A stretch of DNA of 28,441 nucleotides from an uncultured Oscillospiraceae bacterium (GCA_958426425.1 CATZYY010000017.1:1-28441), one strand, 5' to 3'; shown: positions 1-7,010, numbered from the stretch's first letter. A program made the numbers and translations. The notes: generated from the letters alone by a model not told the origin.

Positions 1-141
1 GCCGGCGAGGACTCCATCCGGGAAATCATCCCCTTCCCCATGAACAAGAACGCCCAGGATGTGATGATGGACGCGCCCAGCGCCGTCACCCAGAAGCAGC
101 TGGACGAGCTGCACATCGCCCTGGTGAAGCCCAAAGAGTAA
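1..141 (+). CDS. aspS: Aspartyl-tRNA synthetase, C-terminal fragment
   Basis: Only the last 46 codons are inside the window; the gene begins to the left. The frame is open from base 1 and ends in TAA at 139-141. The visible tail contains IREIIPFPMNKNAQDVM followed by MDAPSAVTQKQLDELHI. This is the characteristic end of bacterial class II AspRS, where the IRE(V/I)IAFPK and DAPS segments belong to the motif 3 region and C-terminal tail. The enzyme charges tRNA-Asp with aspartate in the cytoplasm. A strong hairpin follows seven bases after the stop. Identity is inferred from the tail alone, so a non-discriminating Asp/Asn form cannot be told apart. Confidence 0.8.
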   Translation, partial: AGEDSIREIIPFPMNKNAQDVMMDAPSAVTQKQLDELHIALVKPKE

Positions 142-147
142 CCAGCA

Positions 148-179
148 AAACGCCCCGCTCCGCAAGGAGTGGGGCGTTT
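148..179 (+). terminator. Intrinsic terminator after aspS
   Basis: An 11-14 bp stem (148-161 with 166-179, loop GCAA, one G-T wobble) has A-rich and T-rich flanks. It sits directly after the aspS stop and overlaps the end of the convergent HTH gene, so it may serve both strands. Confidence 0.75.
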
Positions 180-387
180 ATTCTTCCGGTTCCTCCCGGT
201 AACACATCAGATCTCCCGGCTGGCACTTCATGATCCTGCACAGCTTTTCAATGGTGGCCGTGGTAACCGGCTCATCGTGTCGGAGCCTTTGTAGCGTAGC
301 GGATTCGATTCCCTCATTGGACAGATAATAGTAGGAGATTTTGTGCATTTGCATGTATTCTCGCATGGGAGCAAATGAAATCGGCAT
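178..387 (-). CDS. Small HTH (Cro/C1, XRE-family) transcriptional regulator
   Basis: A 69-residue protein that is almost only a Cro/C1-type helix-turn-helix. The scaffold helix is around residues 8-25, the turn NEGIESATLQRLRHDEPVT lies around 24-42, and the ATIEKLCRIMKCQPGDLM signature ends the domain. This signature is typical of the small YozG-like HTH group. The ATG at 385-387 has an AGGTGA site a few bases upstream on the minus strand. It probably binds DNA as a dimer. It is divergent from the 54-residue ORF at 466-630, and the 18-bp palindrome between them is the obvious candidate operator. A minus-strand TATAAT lies at 405-410, but no good -35 is visible. The target genes are unknown. 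Confidence 0.8.
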   Translation of the reverse strand: MPISFAPMREYMQMHKISYYYLSNEGIESATLQRLRHDEPVTTATIEKLCRIMKCQPGDLMCYREEPEE

Positions 388-416
388 GCCATCACCTCAT
401 GCCAATTATATGGAAC

Positions 417-450
417 TTGACGAAAATCATTATAGTCATTATAATGACTA
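417..450 (+). promoter_or_regulatory. Sigma-A promoter with palindromic operator over the -10
   Basis: TTGACG (417-422), a 17-bp spacer and a perfect TATAAT (440-445) drive the small ORF at 466. The -10 lies inside a perfect 18-bp palindrome, TAGTCATTATAATGACTA (433-450), so a bound dimer would block RNA polymerase. The divergent HTH protein is the likely ligand, which is inference from position. Confidence 0.65.
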
Positions 451-465
451 CTTGAGGTGATGACC

Positions 466-630
466 GTGGATTACAAGTCTCTCTATTTCAACCTGTTCAA
501 TGCCTGCACCGATGCGCTTCAGGATATGGAACAGCTAAATTTCGGTCAGGCAAAGGAGCGGTTGATCTCCGCCCAACAGGAAACAGAGGAAAAATATCTG
601 TCCCAAAGCGACGGTCAGGTGGAATCATAA
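466..630 (+). CDS. Small acidic hypothetical protein (54 aa)
   Basis: GTG at 466-468 follows an AGGTGA site with about five bases of spacing; an in-frame ATG at 460 overlaps the site itself and is less likely. The stop is TAA at 628-630. The product is helical, acidic and soluble. It begins MDYKSLYFNLFNACTDALQD and has a Gln/Glu-rich second half (QQETEEKY), with no membrane segment or recognised domain. It has its own strong promoter, overlapped by a palindrome, and stands opposite a small HTH regulator gene. Such divergent pairs are common in mobile or accessory DNA of gut Clostridia. I do not recognise a function; a partner or anti-regulator role is only a possibility. Confidence 0.6.
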   Translation: MDYKSLYFNLFNACTDALQDMEQLNFGQAKERLISAQQETEEKYLSQSDGQVES

Positions 631-670
631 ATCCGTCGTTTCTCCGAAGGCCGGTGGTTTCCCGGAGAAT

Positions 671-917
671 CCGGCCCCCACTTTTCTTTGTCTCGCCAAA
701 GAAAAGTCGCCGCCGGAGCGGTGGAAAAGAAAGCGCTTTTGACGAACAGGAGGCCCAAAAGGGCCTCCTGTTCGTGTGTGCGGCGGTCGTGCGAATCGGT
801 CCGACAGGGATGGCGGCCCCGTCGACCCTGCGCCGGACATTGGAGATCGAAAGATCCTGGAGCCGCATAGAGCATGCGGTGGGCCGACGGGGTGGACAGA
901 CGAATCGACCAGCGTCT
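671..917 (+). repeat. Structured intergenic repeat, copy A
   Basis: No credible gene lies between 631 and 1373. Copy A carries five stem-loops in order: 680-707 (11-bp stem), 742-775 (perfect 15-bp stem, AAAA loop), 845-856 (GATC, GAAA loop), 863-879 (CCGCAT/ATGCGG) and 898-917 (AGACG/CGTCT). Bases 815-845 match copy B exactly in inverted orientation. Short ORFs in several frames here look like by-products of GC-rich hairpins rather than genes. Confidence 0.7.
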
Positions 918-1084
918 CTTTCCGCTGCCGCTCCTCTGGCGCTGGTGGAGAGCCTCAAGCGGAGACAGCGGGACACATGGGACCCGCCCTACCGGACGCG
1001 AAGCACTACGGAGAAATCAGGAAGGCGCTGAGGATCGCCGGGACAGCGCGTAGCGAAGCGGAACGCGCGGAGATAGAAGTACAG
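918..1084. other. Spacer between the two inverted repeat copies
   Basis: This is GC-rich non-coding sequence joining copies A and B. It contains short local inverted repeats but no ORF with a believable start and ribosome binding site. I see no direct homology between its two halves beyond the ends already assigned to the copies. Confidence 0.4.
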
Positions 1085-1320
1085 GTAAATCCGTTTACTA
1101 CCCCGTCTACCCGCCGCAGCCGTTATGCGGGGGCGCAGCTCTTTAAGCTCCAATGTCCGGCGCAGGGTCGACGGGGCCATCGATCCCCACCAAACCGACT
1201 CGCACGACTCCAGTAATTACGAAAGAGCGGCCCGAATGGGCCGCCCTTTCGTCTCAGCGATTTTCTCTTCCACCGGGCGCGGCACATTCTCTTTTGTCAA
1301 GACAAAAGAGAATGGGGGGC
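1085..1320 (-). repeat. Structured intergenic repeat, copy B (inverted)
   Basis: Read on the minus strand, this repeats the plan of copy A: hairpins at 1285-1314 (14-bp arms), 1219-1252 (15-bp arms), 1137-1149 (AGCT/AGCT), 1114-1130 (CCGCA/TGCGG) and 1085-1098 (GTAAA/TTTAC). The 31 bases 1148-1178 are an exact inverted match to 815-845. Most stems differ in sequence from copy A yet still pair. The 1219-1252 stem has an A-C mismatch as plus-strand RNA but a G-U pair as minus-strand RNA, which suggests that the minus strand is the structured one. Confidence 0.7.
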
Positions 1321-1373
1321 GCATCCCCGCGGGTCCCCGCGCTCCCCTCCCGGGCCTCCGGGAAAAGCACACC

Positions 1374-1802
1374 TTACTCCTTCGGCCCCTTCTGGTCCAT
1401 CAGGGCCTTGTCCACACAGAAAAAGGTAAACTCTCCGGTGGCCAGCAGCTTGCCGTTCTCCCCGGTAATGTCCACCGCCGTCAGCACCGTGGATTTTCCC
1501 CGATGCCGCACCCAGGCCGTGGCCCGCACCACGCCGGTGGACTGATTGCGCAGAAAGTGCAGAGCACTGGTCTGGGTCACGTAATAGCGTCCGTCCGTGT
1601 GGGCAGCGGTGCCGGTGGCATTGTCCGCCATGGTGTAAATGGCGCCGCCGTGGACCATACCGTAGGGGTTGCGGCTCTCCGGCCGGATCTCCAGCCGGAA
1701 CACCGCCCGATCCGGCTCCACAGACTCCAGCTCTATATGATTGTGTTCCATAAATTTATTTTTCTTCATTCGCTCCCGGGTCCTCTGCTCCAGTTCATTC
1801 AT
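1374..1802 (-). CDS. PaaI-family hotdog-fold acyl-CoA thioesterase
   Basis: A 142-residue single hotdog domain. The family signature NPYGMVHGGAIYTMADNATG lies at about 45-64 and holds the conserved His51-Gly-Gly and Asp60, which position water for thioester hydrolysis. The later RATAWVRHRGKSTVL strand and the GENGKLLATGEFTFF strand complete the fold. Length is normal for PaaI-type enzymes, which act as cytoplasmic homotetramers and clear aromatic or medium-chain acyl-CoA; the substrate cannot be read from sequence. The ATG has CTCCTT (minus AAGGAG) at 1812-1817. It is monocistronic, with its own promoter at 1856-1883, and is divergent from the metal-resistance operon. Confidence 0.85.
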   Translation of the reverse strand: MNELEQRTRERMKKNKFMEHNHIELESVEPDRAVFRLEIRPESRNPYGMVHGGAIYTMADNATGTAAHTDGRYYVTQTSALHFLRNQSTGVVRATAWVRHRGKSTVLTAVDITGENGKLLATGEFTFFCVDKALMDQKGPKE

Positions 1803-1855
1803 GGATTTGCTCTCCTTGCTTACGGCCAGGCGGCCAAAATTTCGTCATGGGATTT

Positions 1856-1883
1856 ATTGTATCGGAATCCACCCGTTTGTCAA
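1856..1883 (-). promoter_or_regulatory. Promoter of the thioesterase gene
   Basis: On the minus strand a perfect TTGACA (1878-1883), a 16-bp spacer and TACAAT (1856-1861) lie about 50 bases before the thioesterase start. Confidence 0.6.
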
Positions 1884-1941
1884 CCAGTTTTCCCGGTTTC
1901 CCTCCCTGTCTATCTCGGAAAAAAATATTTTTTTCAGGGGG

Positions 1942-1999
1942 TTGACTTTCTGCAATTGCTTTGTATAATGAACATATGAACAGTCATTCAATTATTCAG
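1942..1999 (+). promoter_or_regulatory. Promoter and candidate metalloregulator operator
   Basis: TTGACT (1942-1947), a 16-bp spacer and TATAAT (1964-1969) precede the repressor gene. Just downstream, TGAA (1977-1980) and TTCA (1987-1990) form an AT-flanked inverted repeat across the expected transcription start. This resembles the degenerate ATAnnTGAA...TTCAnnTAT sites of the ArsR/SmtB family. Autorepression relieved by Zn, Cd or Pb is the likely scheme (inference). Confidence 0.6.
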
Positions 2000-2016
2000 A
2001 TGAGGGGAGGCGGACC

Positions 2017-2379
2017 ATGGAGGACCGCTACAATGTGGAGTGCTGTGATTTTATTCACGCCCACGAGGAGATCGTGGAAAAGGTCCGGGACAAAATTCCC
2101 GGAGAGGACACCCTCTACGACCTGACGGAGCTGTTCCGCATCTTCGCCGACTCCACCCGCATCCGCATCCTGTATGTGCTGCTGGAGTCGGAGATGTGCG
2201 TGTGCGATATTGCCGTGCTGCTGGGTATGACCCAGTCCGCCATCTCCCATCAGCTGCGGGCACTGAAAAACGCCCGGCTGGTGAAGTCCCGGCGGGAGGG
2301 CAAGACCGTGTTCTACTCCCTGACCGACGACCATGTGAAAACCATCATCGACCAGGGCCTGGAGCACGTCAGCGAATAA
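2017..2379 (+). CDS. ArsR/SmtB-family metal-sensing repressor (CadC/SmtB-like)
   Basis: A 120-residue winged-helix repressor. The recognition helix is in LLGMTQSAISHQLRALKNAR (about 68-87), followed by the wing KSRREGKTVFYSL. Two metal sites known from the family can be seen. The CadC-type alpha3N site has Cys61 and Cys63 (EMCVCDI) plus the N-terminal pair Cys9-Cys10. The SmtB-type alpha5 site has Asp104, His106, His117 and Glu120, with spacing equal to that of SmtB. Having both suggests sensing of Zn and of softer ions such as Cd or Pb. It is the first gene of an operon with an HMA protein and a P1B ATPase, so it should be their repressor. The ATG follows GAGGGGAGG. Confidence 0.9.
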   Translation: MEDRYNVECCDFIHAHEEIVEKVRDKIPGEDTLYDLTELFRIFADSTRIRILYVLLESEMCVCDIAVLLGMTQSAISHQLRALKNARLVKSRREGKTVFYSLTDDHVKTIIDQGLEHVSE

Positions 2380-2425
2380 TTTCGAATCGTTATATTCCAA
2401 TTAAAATATACTTGGAGGAATCATT

Positions 2426-2644
2426 ATGAAGAAGCGTTTCAACCTCACCGACCTGGACTGCGCCAACTGCGCCGCTAAAATTGAGACCGCCATCAAGAAG
2501 ATCGACGGCGTCCACGATGCCACCGTCAGCTTCATGACCCAGAAAATGACCATCGACGCCGAGGACGACCGCTTCGACGCCATTATGAAGGAGGTCGTCT
2601 CCGTCTGCAAAAAGGTGGAGCCGGACTGCGTCATCAACCTGTAA
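2426..2644 (+). CDS. Free-standing heavy-metal-associated (HMA) domain protein
   Basis: A 72-residue ferredoxin-like HMA domain with the metal-binding loop DLDCANCAAKIE (Cys12, Cys15) in the first loop, then the usual beta-alpha-beta pattern (GVHDATVSFMTQKMTID). The DCANC form is the one found at the N terminus of Zn/Cd/Pb exporters such as CadA and ZntA, rather than the MxCxxC of copper chaperones. The following ATPase lacks this domain, so here the domain is encoded as a separate protein and probably passes metal to, or regulates, the pump. The ribosome site is GGAGG, eight bases before ATG. It is 46 bases after the repressor gene, in the same operon. Confidence 0.88.
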   Translation: MKKRFNLTDLDCANCAAKIETAIKKIDGVHDATVSFMTQKMTIDAEDDRFDAIMKEVVSVCKKVEPDCVINL

Positions 2645-2650
2645 ACCCAC

Positions 2651-2692
2651 GGCGGAAGCTCCGCCTTTGAGGCCGCCGAAAACGGCGGCCTC
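2651..2692 (+). terminator. Tandem hairpins between the HMA and ATPase genes
   Basis: A 6-bp stem (2651-2656 with 2660-2665) is followed by a perfect 10-bp stem GAGGCCGCCG/CGGCGGCCTC (2669-2678 with 2683-2692, loop AAAA) and only TTT. The short T-run suggests partial termination or mRNA stabilisation, giving more small HMA protein than ATPase. Confidence 0.45.
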
Positions 2693-2737
2693 TTTCCCGC
2701 TGAAAATCTCCCCCTTGGAAAAAAGGAGGCCTCTTTT

Positions 2738-4705
2738 ATGAGCAAGCTCTCCCGGAAGCAGAAGAAAATGCTGCGGCGGATTATTTTGGCTGCGGTGCTT
2801 CTCATCCTCATCAAACTGTTGCCCAACATTCCCATTCCAGCGGCGCTCTCCTTCCTGGCAGATCACAGCATCAACGGAGAGAGCGGGCCATATCTCTCCC
2901 TGTGGCCCCTGTACCTGATCCCCTATGCCGTCATCGGCTGGGATGTGCTGTGGAAGGCCATCCGCAACATCGCCCACGGACAGGTCTTCGACGAGAATTT
3001 TCTCATGGCCCTGGCCACGGTAGGCGCCTTCTTCACCACGGAGTACGCCGAAGCGGTGTTTGTCATGCTCTTTTACCAGGTGGGCGAGCTGTTCCAGGAC
3101 TACGCCGTAGGCCGTTCCAGGCAGTCCATTGCCGCCCTCATGGACATCCGGCCTGATATTGCCAACCTGGAGCGGGAGGATGGGAGTACCGAGGAGGTGG
3201 ACCCGGAGGATGTGGCCGTGGATGCCGTGGTGGTGGTGAAGCCCGGCGAGCGGGTACCCCTGGACGGCGTGGTACTCACCGGCAGCTCCTCTCTGGATAC
3301 CGCCGCTCTGACCGGCGAATCCGCCCCCCGGGATGTGGAGGCAGGCGATGCCATCATCAGCGGCTGCGTGAACCTGACCGGCGTGCTGCGGGTCCGGGTG
3401 ACCCGGCCCTGTGAGGAATCTACCGTGTCCAAAATTTTGGATCTGGTGGAAAACGCCAGCGAGAAAAAGTCCTCCAGCGAGGCCTTCATCACCCGCTTTG
3501 CCCGGTACTACACCCCCTGTGTGGTAATTGCCGCGGCGGCGCTGTTCCTGCTGCCCACAGCAGCTCTGGCCCTGATCCCCGCTTCCTCCCTGCCTGGCTT
3601 CTTAGCGGGCACGTTGTGGAGTGATTGGCTCCACAGGGCCCTGATCTTCCTGGTGATCTCCTGCCCCTGCGCCCTGGTAATCTCCGTGCCTCTGAGCTTT
3701 TTCGGCGGTATCGGCGGCGCCAGCCGCTGCGGCATTCTGGTCAAGGGTGGCAACTATCTGGAGGCATTGGCCAAAACCGACACCGTGGTATTTGACAAAA
3801 CCGGCACCCTTACCCGGGGCGTGTTCTCCGTCACCGCCATCCACCCGGCGGAAGGGTTTACCGAGGAAGAGGTTCTGGAGCGAGCCGCTTTGGCGGAGCA
3901 CTGGTCCGACCATCCCATTTCTCTGTCCCTGAAGGCCGCTTACGGTCTGCCCATTGACGTGGCCCGGGTCCGGGACGTGGAGGAAATTGCCGGTCACGGC
4001 GTCCGGGCCACTGTGGACGGCGGTGAGGTCTGCGTAGGCAACACCCGGCTCATGGAGCGGCAGAGCGTGGTCTGGAAGGACTGCCATCTGCCGGGCACGG
4101 TCATCCATGTGACGGTAGACGGCCGCTACGCCGGTCACATCGTTATTGCGGACCTGCCCAAGGAGGATGCCAAATCCGCTATTGCGGCCCTGAAATCCTG
4201 CGGTGTGAAAAAGACGGTGATGCTGACCGGCGATGCGGAGACAGTGGCCGCCTCTGTGGCAGCGGATCTGGGTCTGGACGACTACCGGGCCCAGCTGCTG
4301 CCCGCCGACAAGGTGGAATTTGTGGAATCCCTGCTGGAGCGGAAGGACCGGACCGGGGCTCTGGCCTTTGTGGGCGACGGCATCAACGACGCCCCGGTGC
4401 TGAGCCGGGCGGACGTGGGCATTGCCATGGGCGCTCTGGGCTCCGACGCCGCCATTGAAGCGGCGGACATTGTCCTGATGGACGACAAGCCCTCTAAAAT
4501 CGCCCTGGCTATGAAGATCTCCCGGAAGACCCTGCGGATTGTCCGGCAGAACATCGTCTTTGCCCTGGGCGTCAAGGGACTGGTCCTGCTGTTAGGCGCC
4601 TTTGGATACGCCACCATGTGGGCGGCGGTGTTTGCCGACGTGGGCGTGGCATTTCTGGCGATTCTCAACGCCATGCGGTGCCTGCAGGTGAGCAACCTCA
4701 AATAA
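2738..4705 (+). CDS. P1B-type heavy-metal-translocating ATPase (Zn/Cd/Pb class)
   Basis: A 655-residue membrane pump exporting divalent soft metals using ATP. In order: a basic N terminus and membrane helices (about 14-110), actuator domain with TGES at 192-195, the metal-site helix with Cys309-Pro-Cys311, the phosphorylation motif DKTGTLT (Asp353), the His392-Pro393 nucleotide-binding signature, and the GDGINDAP hinge at 546-553. The last membrane pair carries VKG and Asp634 in VFADVGVA, the pattern of the ZntA/CadA (P1B-2) class rather than copper pumps. No HMA domain is present at the N terminus; it is supplied by the preceding gene. An AAGGAGG site lies seven bases before ATG. A strong terminator follows. 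Confidence 0.93.
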   Translation: MSKLSRKQKKMLRRIILAAVLLILIKLLPNIPIPAALSFLADHSINGESGPYLSLWPLYLIPYAVIGWDVLWKAIRNIAHGQVFDENFLMALATVGAFFTTEYAEAVFVMLFYQVGELFQDYAVGRSRQSIAALMDIRPDIANLEREDGSTEEVDPEDVAVDAVVVVKPGERVPLDGVVLTGSSSLDTAALTGESAPRDVEAGDAIISGCVNLTGVLRVRVTRPCEESTVSKILDLVENASEKKSSSEAFITRFARYYTPCVVIAAAALFLLPTAALALIPASSLPGFLAGTLWSDWLHRALIFLVISCPCALVISVPLSFFGGIGGASRCGILVKGGNYLEALAKTDTVVFDKTGTLTRGVFSVTAIHPAEGFTEEEVLERAALAEHWSDHPISLSLKAAYGLPIDVARVRDVEEIAGHGVRATVDGGEVCVGNTRLMERQSVVWKDCHLPGTVIHVTVDGRYAGHIVIADLPKEDAKSAIAALKSCGVKKTVMLTGDAETVAASVAADLGLDDYRAQLLPADKVEFVESLLERKDRTGALAFVGDGINDAPVLSRADVGIAMGALGSDAAIEAADIVLMDDKPSKIALAMKISRKTLRIVRQNIVFALGVKGLVLLLGAFGYATMWAAVFADVGVAFLAILNAMRCLQVSNLK

Positions 4706-4710
4706 CCAAT

Positions 4711-4741
4711 AAAAAAGAGACGGCAATGCCGTCTCTTTTTT
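4711..4741 (+). terminator. Terminator of the metal-resistance operon
   Basis: AAAAAAGAGACGGC and GCCGTCTCTTTTTT pair around an AAT loop, with A- and T-runs on both sides, so it can work in both directions. Confidence 0.9.
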
Positions 4742-4802
4742 ATATCTGAGCGAAACCTATTTTTTATAGGCTGCGGACCTTAAACGCCGCCATAAAAGCG
4801 TG

Positions 4803-4865
4803 TTATTCAAGACCCTCCAGCTCCTCCTGCCACAGCGCCGCCACGGCATCACTGGGCCATCCGCC
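4803..4865 (-). pseudogene. Duplicated 3' end of nadE (gene remnant)
   Basis: On the minus strand these bases encode PSDAVAALWQEELEGLE followed by TAA. This repeats the last residues of the true NadE (PSDAVAALWQEELEGLD, 5005-5066) at the nucleotide level, with a few substitutions and a one-base indel near the upstream end. The copy has no start of its own and lies about 200 bp downstream of the original. It is either a partial tandem duplication or an end regenerated by an insertion event. Confidence 0.7.
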
Positions 4866-4939
4866 GCGTCGGAGCAAAGTCCGTTTGCCTCTGTTTCCGC
4901 CTCCGGCGAAAACGCCGTCCACTCCCTTGCTCCTCCTTT

Positions 4940-4966
4940 CCCCACAAAATCTCCGATTTTGCGGGG
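4940..4966. repeat. Hairpin in the nadE 3' duplication unit
   Basis: CCCCACAAAATC and GATTTTGCGGGG pair around TCC, with one wobble. It sits between the duplicated nadE end and the true nadE stop. There is no adjacent T-run, so it is not a clear terminator. Confidence 0.5.
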
Positions 4967-5004
4967 ACCCCGTATTCAGGCGACTGGCGGGAAAAAGGCG
5001 CTGC

Positions 5005-6939
5005 TCAGTCCAGACCTTCCAGCTCCTCCTGCCACAGCGCCGCCACCGCGTCACTGGGCATCCGCCAGTCGCCCCGAGGCGACAGGGCCACAGAGCCCAC
5101 CTTGGGCCCGTCGGCAAGGCAGGAGCGCTTGAACTGCTGGGAGAAGAACCGGCGGTAGAAGCTCCGCAGCCATTTCAGCAGCACCGCCCGGCTGTACTTT
5201 CCGGCAAAGGCCCGCTCCGCCAGCCGCAGCACCTTCCTGGGACCAAAGCCCCAGCGGATGATATAGTACAGGAAGAAGTCATGGAGCTCATAGGGTCCCA
5301 CCAGGTCCTCGGTCTTCTGACTGATCTCCCCCTGAACGGCGGGCAGCAGCTCCGGGGACACGGGGGTGTCCAGGATGTCCGTCAGGACTGTGGACAGCTT
5401 GGGGTCCTCCGCCTCCTTGTCGTCGGAGATGAAGCTGACCAGATGCCGCACCAGCGTCTTGGGAATACCGGCGTTGACGGCATAGTTGCTCATATGGTCG
5501 CCGTTGTAGGTGCACCAGCCCAGAGCCAATTCGCTCAAGTCTCCGGTGCCGATCACAAGACCGCCGGTGGCGTTGGCAATGTCCATCAGCACCTGGGTCC
5601 GCTCCCGGGCCTGGGCGTTTTCATAGGTCACGGAGTGGTCCTCCGGGTCGTGGCCGATGTCCCTGAAGTGGCTGCGGACGCTGCCCGAGATGTCCACAGT
5701 CCGCAATGTGGCCCCCAGCCGCTCCGCCAGCAGCACGGCGTTAGACTTGGTCCGGTCCGTGGTGCCGAAGCAGGGCATGGTAACGGCGATAATGTCTGTG
5801 GAAGGCCGGTCCAGCATCTGCATGGCCAAAGCCGTAATCAGCACCGCCAAGGTAGAGTCCAGGCCGCCGGAAAGACCCACCACGGCAGTCTTTGCCCCGG
5901 TGTGCTCCAGCCGCTTTTTGAGGCCCAGGGCGGCGATACAGAGAATTTCACTGCACCGGGCCTGACGGCTCTCCGCATCCTCCGGCACAAAGGGAGTGGG
6001 CGAGATGTGGCGGGTCAAGCGGGTACGGGTCAGATCCATGTCGAAGGAAATCCGCCAGATTTCCGGCGTTTTTTCCGGAGAGGCGTAGGTATTCATTCGG
6101 CGGCGCTCCGCCGCCAGCTTCTTCACGTCAATCTCGCTGATGGTCAGGCCTGTGGCAAAGCGCCGCTCCGCCAGCAGGGTGCCGTTTTCGGCGATGATGT
6201 TGTGTCCGGTGAAGACCAGATCTGTGGTGGACTCCCCTTCCCCGGCGTCGGCATATACGTAGCCGCACACCAGCCGGCCGGATTGTCCGGTCACCAGGGA
6301 CCGCCGATAGGCGGCCTTGCCCACGGTCTCATTGGAGGCGGAGAGGTTCAAAATGATGGTAGCGCCCTGCCGGGCCAGAACGGCAGAGGGCGGCTCCGGG
6401 GCCCACAGGTCCTCGCAGATTTCCACGCCGATCACCAGGCTGTCCAGCCCGGTGCAGCCAAAGATCCCGTTGCGGCTGAGGTTGACCTCCTGGCCGCAGA
6501 GGGTCACATTGTGGTCCACTCCGTCAAAGCCGCCGGAGGGCGTAAACCACCGCTCCTCGTAAAACTCCCCGTAATTGGGCAGATAGGTCTTGGGAACCAG
6601 GCCCAAAATCTCTCCTTTTTGTATAACAGCTGCGCAATTATACAACTTGTTATTCCATTTGTCCCGGACCGGCAGGCCCACGGCCGCCACCAGGTCCAGA
6701 TGTTTGGTGGCCTCCAGAATGGTCTTCAGCCCCTCCTCGGCGCCGTTCAGCAAGGTATCCTGTAAAAACAGGTCGCCGCAGGTGTATCCGGTCAGGCACA
6801 GCTCCGGCAGAGCCAAAACCTTGACCCCCTGCTTGTCGGCCTCCCGCATGAGGGTAAAAATCTGCTCGGCGTTGTAGCGGCAGTCGGCCACCCGAATTTT
6901 GGGGGTGCCGGCGGCCACGGTGATAAAGCCGTCTTTCAT
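5005..6939 (-). CDS. nadE: Glutamine-dependent NAD(+) synthase
   Basis: A 644-residue two-domain enzyme making NAD from nicotinic acid adenine dinucleotide, ATP and glutamine, the last step of NAD synthesis. The N-terminal nitrilase-type glutaminase domain (about 1-280) has PELCLTGYTCGDLF, the KTYLPNYGEFYEERWF lysine region and the catalytic Cys175 in VEICEDLW. The C-terminal synthetase domain has the ATP-pyrophosphatase loop SGGLDS at 357-362 and STDIIAVTMPCFGTT after it. Length matches the long glutamine-using form. The ATG has AGGAGG eight bases upstream, with a promoter at 6982-7010. A 12-bp inverted repeat (4979-4990 with 5062-5073) brackets the stop region, and the end is duplicated at 4803-4865. 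Confidence 0.96.
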   Translation of the reverse strand: MKDGFITVAAGTPKIRVADCRYNAEQIFTLMREADKQGVKVLALPELCLTGYTCGDLFLQDTLLNGAEEGLKTILEATKHLDLVAAVGLPVRDKWNNKLYNCAAVIQKGEILGLVPKTYLPNYGEFYEERWFTPSGGFDGVDHNVTLCGQEVNLSRNGIFGCTGLDSLVIGVEICEDLWAPEPPSAVLARQGATIILNLSASNETVGKAAYRRSLVTGQSGRLVCGYVYADAGEGESTTDLVFTGHNIIAENGTLLAERRFATGLTISEIDVKKLAAERRRMNTYASPEKTPEIWRISFDMDLTRTRLTRHISPTPFVPEDAESRQARCSEILCIAALGLKKRLEHTGAKTAVVGLSGGLDSTLAVLITALAMQMLDRPSTDIIAVTMPCFGTTDRTKSNAVLLAERLGATLRTVDISGSVRSHFRDIGHDPEDHSVTYENAQARERTQVLMDIANATGGLVIGTGDLSELALGWCTYNGDHMSNYAVNAGIPKTLVRHLVSFISDDKEAEDPKLSTVLTDILDTPVSPELLPAVQGEISQKTEDLVGPYELHDFFLYYIIRWGFGPRKVLRLAERAFAGKYSRAVLLKWLRSFYRRFFSQQFKRSCLADGPKVGSVALSPRGDWRMPSDAVAALWQEELEGLD

Positions 6940-6981
6940 ATGAGAAACCTCCTTTTGGAAACGAATTTTTGTTCTGGGGCT

Positions 6982-7010
6982 ATTCTACACCGCAGACGAA
7001 AGATTTACAA
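6982..7010 (-). promoter_or_regulatory. Promoter of nadE
   Basis: On the minus strand TTGTAA (7005-7010), a 17-bp spacer and TAGAAT (6982-6987) precede the nadE start by about 40 bases. Confidence 0.55.

Noticed and set aside
497..1545. Several ORFs of 60-160 codons in the 631-1373 region on both strands
   Set aside because: They lie within the hairpin repeats, have Arg/Pro/Ser-rich translations, lack ribosome sites, and different frames are open in the two copies.
4885..6765. 626-codon open frame on the plus strand
   Set aside because: It is antisense to nadE; no start context or family likeness.
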